Positions 30,518 to 38,179 of a stretch of DNA of 64,000 nt are shown one piece after another. The notes below the pieces were generated by a model, which saw nothing but the letters and a program-made list of their open reading frames with translations, had not been told where the DNA came from and did no database searches. Each line of letters starts with the position of its first letter. The stretch's first letter is position 1. This stretch comes from JAXMCK01 sp046349395 (GTDB taxonomy: Bacteria; Pseudomonadota; Alphaproteobacteria; Geminicoccales; Geminicoccaceae): contig JAXMCK010000008.1 of NCBI GenBank assembly GCA_046349395.1, forward strand, positions 1 to 64,000, written 5' to 3'. The translations under genes were made by a program, and so were the position numbers.

Positions 30518-32023
30518 ATGGCCGATCTCCTGCTGGACTGCCGGGGGGTGGAGAAATCCTTCCCCGGCGTCCGCGCCCTCAAGGGTGTCGACTTCGCGGT
30601 CGGCAAAGGCCGCGTGCACGGCCTCGTCGGCGAGAACGGCGCCGGCAAGTCGACGCTGACCAAGATCGTCGCCGGCCTCTACCCTGCCGACAGCGGCACC
30701 GTGTCGTTGGATGGCGAGCCCATTGTGCTCCGCGGCACCGACGATGCCCTGGAGCGCGGCATCGTCACGGTCCACCAGGACATCAACCTCATCCCGTCGC
30801 GCACGGTGGCGGAGAACGTCTTCCTCGGCAACGAGCCGACCAATGCGTGGGGTGTCATCCGCACCCGCGAGATGCGCGCCCGCACGGCCGAGCTGCTGGA
30901 GCGCTACGGCATCGAGGTCCGGCCCGATGCGCTCGTCTCGGAACTGACCAACGACCAACGCAAGATGCTGCAGATCGTGAAGGCGATCAGCCGCAAGGCG
31001 CGTCTTCTGCTGCTCGACGAGCCGACCTCCTCGCTGACCGACACCGAGGTCCGCCTCGTCCTGCGCCTGATCCGCGACCTCGCCGCCCAGGGGTGCGGGA
31101 TCGTCTTCATCTCGCATTACCTGGCCGAGGTCTTCGAGGTCTGCGACGAGATCACGGTTCTGCGCGACGGGGCCGTCGTGCTAGCCGGCCCGACCGCCGA
31201 CACCTCCATCCCCGCCGTCGTCTCGGCGATGATCGGCCGCGAGCTCGCCGCCGTCGAGGCGCGCCCCCACACGCCCCACGAGCAGCCCCTCCTCGAAGTC
31301 CGCGACCTCGCCGTGAAGGGCGGCCTCTCCGGTGTCTCCTTCACCCTGCACAAGGGCGAGATCCTGGGTGTCACCGGCCTCACCGGCTCCGGCTTGACCG
31401 AGCTCGCGAAAGCCATCTTCGGCAGCCCCGACACGCCGCGCACGAGCGGCGAGATCAGGCTCGACGGGCAGCCGCTGGCCCTCCGCGAGCCGCGCGAGGC
31501 GCTGGCGGCTGGCATCGTGCTCCTGACCAACGATCGTCTGCGTGAAGGCATTCTCCCGGACTTCACGATCCAGGAGAACCTCGTCCTCCCGGTGCTAGAC
31601 CGCTACGCCGGCCCGCTCGGCAGCCTCGACCTCGCCGGCATGGCGAAGGCCGCGAAGGACGCCATCGCCAAGCTGCGCGTGCGCGCCCCCGGTCCGCACA
31701 CGCTGGCCAGGGCACTCAGCGGTGGCAACCAGCAGAAGGTGCTGTTCGCGAAGTGGCTCGGCACGGAGCCCCGCGTCTTCATCATGGACGAGCCCACCAT
31801 CGGCATCGACGTCGGCTCCAAGGCCGAGATCCGCGAGATGATCCGCGGCATCGCCGCCGAGGGTGTGGGCGTCATCCTGATCACCGCCGAGATCGACGAG
31901 CTGACGACACTCTGCGACCGGGTGCTCGTCATGTTCCGCGGCCGCCTCGTCGCCTCGCTCGAAGGTGCCGCGATCCAGCGCGAGACCATCCTCCACGCAT
32001 CCGTCAGCGGAGCCGCAGCTTGA
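30518..32023 (+). CDS. Sugar ABC transporter ATP-binding protein (RbsA/XylG type, two ATPase domains)
   Basis: 501 residues with duplicated nucleotide-binding domains. The first has GENGAGKSTLTKI, LTNDQRKMLQIVKAIS and LLLLDEPTSSLT; the second has GLTGSGLTELAKA (degenerate Walker A), LSGGNQQKVLFAKWL and VFIMDEPTIGIDVGSK. This is the ribose/xylose-type (CUT2) layout. Inner-membrane face; energises uptake with the permease, whose TTG start overlaps its stop. Confidence 0.92.
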   Translation: MADLLLDCRGVEKSFPGVRALKGVDFAVGKGRVHGLVGENGAGKSTLTKIVAGLYPADSGTVSLDGEPIVLRGTDDALERGIVTVHQDINLIPSRTVAENVFLGNEPTNAWGVIRTREMRARTAELLERYGIEVRPDALVSELTNDQRKMLQIVKAISRKARLLLLDEPTSSLTDTEVRLVLRLIRDLAAQGCGIVFISHYLAEVFEVCDEITVLRDGAVVLAGPTADTSIPAVVSAMIGRELAAVEARPHTPHEQPLLEVRDLAVKGGLSGVSFTLHKGEILGVTGLTGSGLTELAKAIFGSPDTPRTSGEIRLDGQPLALREPREALAAGIVLLTNDRLREGILPDFTIQENLVLPVLDRYAGPLGSLDLAGMAKAAKDAIAKLRVRAPGPHTLARALSGGNQQKVLFAKWLGTEPRVFIMDEPTIGIDVGSKAEIREMIRGIAAEGVGVILITAEIDELTTLCDRVLVMFRGRLVASLEGAAIQRETILHASVSGAAA

Positions 32024-32976
32024 GCCAGTCCCGCAGCCGCGAGCTTCTGCTGCAGTCCTACGGCCTGATCCAGGCATTGCTGGTCCTGGCCATCCTCGTC
32101 GTCGTGATGTCGACCCTCTCGCCGCGCTTCCTGAGCTGGATCAACATCTCGAACCTGATGGGCCAGATGGCCGTCAACCTGATCGTCGCTGCCGGCATGA
32201 CGATCGTCATGATCGCCGGCGAGTTCGACATCTCGGTCGGCTCGGTCGTCGCCCTCTCCGCCGCCGTCTCCGCCGCGCTGATGCTACAGATCGGCGTCAT
32301 CCCGGCGGTCCTGATCTCGCTCCTTATCGGCCCCGCGCTGGGCTGGGTGAACGGCATCGTCACGACGAAGGGCCGAATACCCTCCTTCATCGTGACGCTC
32401 GGCACCCTGATGATGGCCCGCAGCCTCGCCTTCGTCGTCACCGGCGGCCAAGTGATCTCGGACCTGCCCGAGAGCTTCAAGTGGATCGGCAAGGAGCGGA
32501 TCTTCAACATCCCGCTCCCCTTCGTCATCGCCATGGCGACCTACGCCGTCGGCTGGTTCGTCCTCACCCGCACCGCCTTCGGCAAGCGCGTCTACGCCGT
32601 CGGTGCCAACAGGATGGTCGCCACCCTTTCCGGCATTCGCGCCGACCGGGTGAAGATCCAGACGATGATGATCGTCGGCTTCACCGCGTCCTTCGCCGGC
32701 AACCTGCTGCTCGCCCGCATCGGCGCCATCCAGGCCGACACCGCCCGCGGCCTCGAATTCGAGGTGATCGCTGCCGTCGTCATCGGCGGCACCAGCCTCT
32801 ATGGCGGGCAGGGCAACATCCTGCGCACCATCATCGGCGTCATCATCATCGCCCTCATCCGCAACTTCCTGAACCTGTCGCGGATCGACATCTTCTGGCA
32901 GGACTTCGCCACGGGTGCGATCATCATTGCCGCCGTACTGCTCGACGCGCTGCAGAAACGCGTGGGCCAACGCTGA
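32020..32976 (+). CDS. Sugar ABC transporter permease (RbsC type)
   Basis: 318 residues from TTG 32020, overlapping the ATPase TGA (TTGA). About eight to ten hydrophobic helices; family landmarks NLIVAAGMTIVMIAGEFDIS, VGSVVALSAAVSAALM, TLGTLMMARSLAFVVTGGQ and AAVVIGGTSLYGGQGNILRT, with VGANRMVATLSGIRADRVK as the coupling loop. Membrane channel of the CUT2 importer. Confidence 0.92.
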   Translation: MSQSRSRELLLQSYGLIQALLVLAILVVVMSTLSPRFLSWINISNLMGQMAVNLIVAAGMTIVMIAGEFDISVGSVVALSAAVSAALMLQIGVIPAVLISLLIGPALGWVNGIVTTKGRIPSFIVTLGTLMMARSLAFVVTGGQVISDLPESFKWIGKERIFNIPLPFVIAMATYAVGWFVLTRTAFGKRVYAVGANRMVATLSGIRADRVKIQTMMIVGFTASFAGNLLLARIGAIQADTARGLEFEVIAAVVIGGTSLYGGQGNILRTIIGVIIIALIRNFLNLSRIDIFWQDFATGAIIIAAVLLDALQKRVGQR

Positions 32977-32990
32977 CGGGAGGAGAAACA

Positions 32991-34025
32991 ATGGATCCCT
33001 TGGCAACGCGCACTTTGGGCAAGTCCGGCGTCGAGCTGACCCAGCTCGGTTTCGGCGGCGCACCTCTGGGCGATCTCTTCCTGAAGCTCAGCGAGGCCGA
33101 GGCGCAGGCCACGCTGCAGAAGGCCTGGGATCTCGGCATCCGCTACTACGACACGGCCCCCTGGTACGGACGCGGCCAGAGCGAGCACCGCTTCGGCCGC
33201 TTCCTTTACGAAAAGCCGCGCGGCGACTTCATCCTCTCGACCAAGGTCGGCCGCGTGCTGAAGGCGCCGCGCCATCCCGAGCGCTTCGACACCGGCTTCT
33301 GGGCCGGCGGCCTGCATTTCGACCACGTCCACGACTACAGCTACGACGGCATCATGCGGGCCTACGAGGACTGCCAGCAGCGCCTCGGCATGAACCGGAT
33401 CGACCTCCTCGTCATCCACGACCTCGACTACTGGCACTTCGGTGTCGAGGCCAAGGTCGCGGCCTACCTCGCCCAGCTCACCACCAGCGGCTGGCGAGCC
33501 CTGGACAAGCTGCGCACCGCCGGACTGATCCGCGGCGTCGGTGCCGGCATCAACGAGCTCGGCATGATCCCCCGCTTCCTCGACCTCGTGGACCTCGACT
33601 TCTTCCTCCTCGCCCTGCGCTACACACTGATGGAGCACGACACGCTGGATACGGAGCTGCCCTACTGCCAGCGCCGCAATGTCGGCATCATCATCGGCGG
33701 GGTGTTCAGCTCGGGCATCACGGCGACGGGTGCCGTCCCCGGTGCCAAATACAATTATGCCGACGCCACGCCCGAGGTGATGGAGCGGGTGAAGCGGATC
33801 GAGGCCGTCTGCCGGAAGCACAATGTCGCCCTGCCCGCCGCCGCCCTGCAGTTCCCCTTCGGCCACCCCTGCATTACCTCGGTGATCCCGGGCGGCACCG
33901 AGCCCGGCCACGTCGCCGCCAATTTCGAGCACATGAAGGCGACGATCCCGCCGGACTTCTGGGCCGACCTCAAGCGTGAGGGCCTGATCCGCCAGGATGC
34001 GCCGGTGCCGGGAGCGTCCTCGTGA
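32991..34025 (+). CDS. Aldo/keto reductase, sugar (L-fucose/galactose) dehydrogenase-like
   Basis: 344 residues; GGGAGGAG stands before ATG 32991. AKR fold: LGFGGAPLGDLF, AWDLGIRYYDTAPWYGRGQSE with the catalytic Asp/Tyr, STKVGRVL with the Lys, DLLVIHDLDYWHFG with the His, and late segments binding NAD(P). Closest to the branch containing D-threo-aldose 1-dehydrogenase / L-fucose dehydrogenase. Would oxidise an aldose to its lactone, feeding the amidohydrolase two genes downstream. Substrate specificity not resolved. Confidence 0.85.
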   Translation: MDPLATRTLGKSGVELTQLGFGGAPLGDLFLKLSEAEAQATLQKAWDLGIRYYDTAPWYGRGQSEHRFGRFLYEKPRGDFILSTKVGRVLKAPRHPERFDTGFWAGGLHFDHVHDYSYDGIMRAYEDCQQRLGMNRIDLLVIHDLDYWHFGVEAKVAAYLAQLTTSGWRALDKLRTAGLIRGVGAGINELGMIPRFLDLVDLDFFLLALRYTLMEHDTLDTELPYCQRRNVGIIIGGVFSSGITATGAVPGAKYNYADATPEVMERVKRIEAVCRKHNVALPAAALQFPFGHPCITSVIPGGTEPGHVAANFEHMKATIPPDFWADLKREGLIRQDAPVPGASS

Positions 34026-35209
34026 CCGTCATCCAGCGCGTCGAGGTCCACGTCTTCACCTACGAGGTCCCCGACCTTGCCCTGCCGTCGCACGGCGCTT
34101 CGGGTGTCGGGAACCTCGTGGCGAAGAAGGGCGGCCGCATGCCCTGCACGCGCTACGCCGTGCGCATCGTCACCGACGACGGTGCCACCGGCGAGTACGT
34201 CACCCACTGGGTCGGCACCCCCTCCTCGCTCGGCCAGACGCTCATGCTGGCCCCGCACCTGCCGGGTCGCGATCCCGACACGCGTCAGGAGATCTACGAC
34301 GACCTGAAGCGCGAGCTTCGGGCCTACGACCATATGGGCCACGGCCCCCTCGACAACGCGCTGTGGGACCTCGCCGGCAAGCGCCTCGGCACCTCGGTCG
34401 CCCGCCTGCTGGGCGGCTTCCGCACCCGCCTGCCGACCTACGCCAGCACCTACCACGCCCAGGACGAGCCCGGCGGTCTCGACACGCCTGAGGCCTTCGC
34501 CGCCTACGCCGTGGAGTGCAAGGAACGCGGCTTCGCCGGCTTCAAGATCCACGGCTGGCACGACGGCAACGCCCGCCGCGAGGCCGCGAACCTGCTCGGC
34601 GTCCGCAAGGCCGTCGGCGACGGCTGGCGGCTCATGATCGACCCCGCCTGCCAGCTCCGCACCTGGATGGACGCCCTCTATGTCGGCCGCGCCTGCGACG
34701 AGGCCCGCTACTTCTGGTACGAGGACCCCTACCGCGACGCCGGCGTCTCGGCGACCGGCCACCAGCGCCTGCGCGAGAAGATCACGACACCGATCCTCGT
34801 CAGCGAGCATGTCCGGGGCCTGGAGCAGAAGGCGTCCTTCATGATCGCCGGCGGCTGCGACATGATCCACGCCGATCCCGAGTACGACATGGGCATCACC
34901 GGTGCCCTGAAGATCGCCCATTTCTGCGAGGCGATGGGGCTCGACGTGCAGTACCACGCCTGCGGCCCGGCGCACCGTGCGGTCATGGCGGCGACCCACA
35001 ACACGCACATGTACGAGATGGCACTCGTCGGCCCCGGCATGCCCAACGCCGTGCCCCCGGTCTACACCTGCGGCTACAGCGACCAGCCGGATGCCATAGG
35101 TGCCGACGGCTGCGTGCCCGTCCCCGACGGTCCGGGCCTCGGCGTCACCTACGACTGGGACTTCATCGAGCGCCGCCGTACCCAGCACCACGTCTTCAAG
35201 CGGGGCTGA
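34022..35209 (+). CDS. Mandelate racemase/muconate-lactonizing enzyme family sugar-acid dehydratase
   Basis: 395 residues from GTG 34022, overlapping the AKR stop (GTGA). Enolase-superfamily elements: GFAGFKIHGWHDGNARRE with the K-x-H acid/base pair, MIDPACQLRTW as first metal Asp, WYEDPYRDAG as the second acidic ligand, VSEHVRGLEQ as the third, and a late VQYHACGPAHRA histidine. The K-x-H plus distal His resembles L-fuconate/L-rhamnonate dehydratases. Would dehydrate an aldonate to the 2-keto-3-deoxy acid. Confidence 0.86.
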   Translation: MTVIQRVEVHVFTYEVPDLALPSHGASGVGNLVAKKGGRMPCTRYAVRIVTDDGATGEYVTHWVGTPSSLGQTLMLAPHLPGRDPDTRQEIYDDLKRELRAYDHMGHGPLDNALWDLAGKRLGTSVARLLGGFRTRLPTYASTYHAQDEPGGLDTPEAFAAYAVECKERGFAGFKIHGWHDGNARREAANLLGVRKAVGDGWRLMIDPACQLRTWMDALYVGRACDEARYFWYEDPYRDAGVSATGHQRLREKITTPILVSEHVRGLEQKASFMIAGGCDMIHADPEYDMGITGALKIAHFCEAMGLDVQYHACGPAHRAVMAATHNTHMYEMALVGPGMPNAVPPVYTCGYSDQPDAIGADGCVPVPDGPGLGVTYDWDFIERRRTQHHVFKRG

Positions 35210-35213
35210 GCCG

Positions 35214-36110
35214 ATGCCGAAGATCGCCGATCCGCACCATCATCTGTGGGAGCGGTCCGCCCGCCCCTATCCCTGGCTGGCCGAGCCCACGGTCTCGGCA
35301 CTCATCGGCGACACGACGCCTCTCTGCCGCGACTATCTCCTGCCCGACTACAGGGCCGACGCGTCGGGCGTCGACCTCGTGAAGTCCGTCCACCTCCAGG
35401 CCGAGATCGCGCACGACCTCTCCGTCGAGGAGACGGCCTGGCTGCAGTCGGTGGCCGACGCGCCGGGCTCCGGCGGCTTTCCGCACGGCATCGTCGGCTT
35501 CGCCGATCTCTCGGCTCCCGACGTGTCCGCCACCCTCGACCGCCATGCGAGCCACCGCAACTTCCGCGGCATCCGGCAGATCCTGAACCGGCATCCGAAC
35601 AAGGCCCTCGCCTTCACCGAGCGCGACTTCATGAAGGAGGAGGCCTGGAACCGCGGCCTCGCCGATCTCGGCCGGCGCGGCTTCTCCTTCGACCTGCAGG
35701 TCTACCCGCCGCAACTCGTCGACGCCGCGCAGATGGCCCGCCGGCACAAGGACATGCTGTTCGTCCTGAACCACACCGGCATGCCGCAGGACCGCAGCCC
35801 CGCCGGCCTCGAAACCTGGCGCAAGGGCATGGAGATCCTGGCCGGCTGCCCCAACGTCGCGGTCAAGATCTCGGGCCTCGGCATGACCGACCACCACTGG
35901 ACGGTGGACTCGATCAAGCCCTTCGTCATGCGGACCCTTGACCTGTTCGGCGTCGAGCGCTGCATGTTCGCCAGCAACTTCCCGGTCGACAAGCTCTTCG
36001 GCGACTACACGACCCTCTGGACCGCGTTCGACACCCTGACCGAGGGCTTCTCCCCGGCCGAGCGGGAAGCGCTCTTCCACGACAACGCCGTCCACTTCTA
36101 CCGACTCTAG
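35214..36110 (+). CDS. Amidohydrolase 2 family lactonase-like protein (sugar lactone hydrolase)
   Basis: 298 residues. Start pattern KIADPHHHLWE is the HxH metal motif of COG3618 amidohydrolases; further ligands are in FRGIRQILNRHP, LNHTGMPQD and the late Asp in ASNFPVDKLFG. L-fuconolactonase and L-rhamnonolactonase belong here. With the AKR and dehydratase it completes dehydrogenase-lactonase-dehydratase; a following aldolase is not in this window. Four bases separate it from the dehydratase stop. Confidence 0.86.
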   Translation: MPKIADPHHHLWERSARPYPWLAEPTVSALIGDTTPLCRDYLLPDYRADASGVDLVKSVHLQAEIAHDLSVEETAWLQSVADAPGSGGFPHGIVGFADLSAPDVSATLDRHASHRNFRGIRQILNRHPNKALAFTERDFMKEEAWNRGLADLGRRGFSFDLQVYPPQLVDAAQMARRHKDMLFVLNHTGMPQDRSPAGLETWRKGMEILAGCPNVAVKISGLGMTDHHWTVDSIKPFVMRTLDLFGVERCMFASNFPVDKLFGDYTTLWTAFDTLTEGFSPAEREALFHDNAVHFYRL

Positions 36111-36363
36111 CCGCATCCGCGGTTCACTGATCCTTAACCAAGATACGTCTTTATGGGCCTCGCCCGGTGCAGCCGGACACGGCGCCGCCGCAGCGCGAGG
36201 TGACATCCATGAGTCCCTGGCCGACCACCGACCCCGCCCCGGATCGCTCATGGATGGATTCTGTCCGTACTTTCGTTCATATTAACCCTATTGATCTTGT
36301 AGCCTTATAGGGCCACACTCTGTTCACACCGCCAAGAGCACCGCGATGGAAGGAGATGCCGGC
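36111..36363. other. A+T-richer intergenic region upstream of a small membrane-anchored protein
   Basis: No confident gene. The stretch 36262-36310 is unusually A+T-rich for the window (TTCATATTAACC, TATTGATC, CCTTATAGG) and probably holds the promoter for the small gene at 36364. A 33-codon frame at 36209-36310 begins with ATG after GAGGTGACATCC and could be a leader peptide; its support is too weak for a separate CDS call. Confidence 0.35.
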
Positions 36364-36618
36364 ATGACCATCCCTCGGCTCCCAGCGATCCCGGTCGTTG
36401 CGCCCCCCAGCCCGTCGATGGCTCTCGTCCGGGCAACAGGGCTCGTCGGCGACAACGACGGCGTGCCCTGCAGCATGATCGAGGCGATTTTCGGCGGCCC
36501 GCACGAGGTATCTGCGATGCGCCCGGTGTTGCGGACGACGTCCTACGACCGGTTCGCCGCCATGCCCTGGCTCGTCGGTGTGGCGGTGCTCGCCACGGCC
36601 CTCTGGGTCGGCGCCTGA
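36364..36618 (+). CDS. Small hypothetical protein with C-terminal membrane anchor
   Basis: 84 residues from ATG 36364, which has AAGGAG nine bases before it; an upstream in-frame ATG at 36346 is less well placed. The N-terminal two thirds are soluble with a Pro-rich start; the last about 17 residues (WLVGVAVLATALWVGA) form one hydrophobic segment ending at the C-terminus, like a tail-anchored protein. Family not recognised. It is convergent with the stand-alone CheB gene; a GC palindrome follows its stop. Confidence 0.5.
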   Translation: MTIPRLPAIPVVAPPSPSMALVRATGLVGDNDGVPCSMIEAIFGGPHEVSAMRPVLRTTSYDRFAAMPWLVGVAVLATALWVGA

Positions 36619-36620
36619 TC

Positions 36621-36635
36621 GGCGCGCAGCGCGCC
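36621..36635 (+). terminator. Short GC palindrome after the small membrane protein gene
   Basis: GGCGCGC-A-GCGCGCC is a perfect palindrome starting two bases after the TGA stop, followed by GCTTGCTT. The stem is short and the T-tract poor, so termination is uncertain. Confidence 0.35.
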
Positions 36636-36719
36636 GCTTGCTTATCGCTCTGGTTCGCCACGGCAGCGGCTCGGCGAAGCGTGTACCGAGCGTCGACCTG
36701 CCGGACAGCGTTCTCCCGC

Positions 36720-37733
36720 TCAGATGGCCTCGGTTCCGGCGCCGTTTGCCGCGATCAGCCGGCGCAGGGTCTCGGCACCCTCGCGATAGCTGGCCGCCCG
36801 CCGCTCCATCCATTCGGCGCCGCGGGCATTGCCCGTGTGGCGATTCTCTTGCGCGATGCGTTGGGCCAGCAGGGCCTGCTCCACCTGCGTCCGCATGGCG
36901 TCGTAGAGTGCTCGCTCCAGCACCTCGTCCTGGGCCGCGCGCAGCGAGTCGGTGCCGAAGGCGTGGCCCGTATGGCAGCGGTAGCGCAGGGCACCGTTTT
37001 CCTCGATCTCGTAGATCACGCCGTGGCAGTCGGGGCAGGTGAGCGGCGAGAGCCGGCCGAGCTTCCCGGCGCTATCACCGACGTCCATCGCAGGGATCAT
37101 GGCTTCGAGCCTCACATCGTCGGGTGGGTCCATGGCCGGCGGTCGCGGCTGCCGGACCAGTTCGACCAGCAAGGCCGGCATCTCGCGCACCGGGAGGATC
37201 TGATCGACGTTACCGCGCCGCAGCGCGTTGCTCGGCATCTCGGGAAACTCGGCGTCCTCGGGTGCCTGGACGATCGCGAGGCCGCCGCAGCGCCGGATGG
37301 CGAGGAGACCCGAGGCGCCGTCGTCGAGCATCCCGCTCAGCACGATGCCGATGACCCGCGTCGAGCAGCTGGCTGCCGCCGAGCGGAACAGCGGGTCGAT
37401 GGCGGGACGCGACCGGTTCTCCCGCGGGCCGCGGCGGACATGGATATGGTCGCGGCCGACGAGAAGGTGTCGGTCCGCCGGCGAAACATAGATGCGACCA
37501 TGCCGGAAGATCTGACCTTCTTCGGCCGTCTCCGCGGGGAGCGGTCCGACGGCGTCGAGCAGCTCCGCCAGCAGGCTCGGCTCCTCCTCGCCGCGATGCA
37601 CGACGACGAACACCGCGGCCGGAAGGTTGCCCGGCAGCCCGCCCAAGAGCTTGCGTAGCGCGCCCAGCCCGCCGGCCGACGCGCCGATGACGATCACGTC
37701 GCGATTGTCCATTCCGGCTCCGCGGGGGTTCAT
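36720..37733 (-). CDS. Stand-alone CheB-type methylesterase domain with zinc-ribbon-like tail
   Basis: 337 residues from ATG 37733, overlapping the receiver-protein stop (ATGA). Catalytic triad of CheB: Ser in VIGASAGGLGALR, His in VVVHRGEEEP, Asp in GIVLSGMLDDGASG. There is no receiver domain, so control would come in trans. Near residues 220-260 two pairs of Cys/His (CPDCHGVIYE, YRCHTGHAFG) look like a zinc ribbon, followed by a helical tail. Probably acts with the upstream CheB/CheR/HWE kinase rather than in flagellar chemotaxis, since no cheA, cheW or mcp is present. Confidence 0.85.
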   Translation of the reverse strand: MNPRGAGMDNRDVIVIGASAGGLGALRKLLGGLPGNLPAAVFVVVHRGEEEPSLLAELLDAVGPLPAETAEEGQIFRHGRIYVSPADRHLLVGRDHIHVRRGPRENRSRPAIDPLFRSAAASCSTRVIGIVLSGMLDDGASGLLAIRRCGGLAIVQAPEDAEFPEMPSNALRRGNVDQILPVREMPALLVELVRQPRPPAMDPPDDVRLEAMIPAMDVGDSAGKLGRLSPLTCPDCHGVIYEIEENGALRYRCHTGHAFGTDSLRAAQDEVLERALYDAMRTQVEQALLAQRIAQENRHTGNARGAEWMERRAASYREGAETLRRLIAANGAGTEAI

Positions 37734-38155
37734 CGTCCGGGACGGCCCGGCGCGCACTCGGCAGAGTCCCCCACATCCGCGAGGTCAGGCAGGGTCGCAC
37801 GCAGCGCCGTCACCATCGCTAGCATCTGCTCCGGCAGGCACGGTTTGCGGCAGATGGGCCGGTCGCGGAACCGCGGCGGGAGATCGGACGCGGCGTACCC
37901 GGTCACGAATAGAAACGGGACCCCCCGGTCACTTAGCATGTCCGCCAGCGGGTAGACGAGCGTGCCGGCGAGATTGACGTCGAGCACCGCGACGTCGACC
38001 TGCTCGCGCTCGATGGCACGCATTCCGGCATCGACGGAGGGAAAGGGCCCGACCACCGCATAGCCGCCTGAAAGGAGACAGCGTTGCAGGTCAAAGGCGA
38101 TAAAGGCGTCGTCCTCGACCATGAGCACCCGGGCGACTCTGCCTGCCGGCGACAT
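37730..38155 (-). CDS. Single-domain response regulator (receiver)
   Basis: 141 residues. Receiver landmarks: acidic pair in LMVEDDAFIA (about 12-21), phospho-acceptor Asp at about 59 (AVLDVNLAG), the Thr in FVTGYA and the Lys in ICRKPCLP. The A-F-I-A-x-D-L segment is typical of receivers paired with HWE/HisKA_2 kinases in alphaproteobacteria. No output domain. It stands between the kinase (24-base gap) and the CheB gene (4-base overlap), so it is likely the phospho-target of the kinase. Confidence 0.88.
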   Translation of the reverse strand: MSPAGRVARVLMVEDDAFIAFDLQRCLLSGGYAVVGPFPSVDAGMRAIEREQVDVAVLDVNLAGTLVYPLADMLSDRGVPFLFVTGYAASDLPPRFRDRPICRKPCLPEQMLAMVTALRATLPDLADVGDSAECAPGRPGR

Positions 38156-38179
38156 CGCTACGATCCCTGGCTTGCGGCC

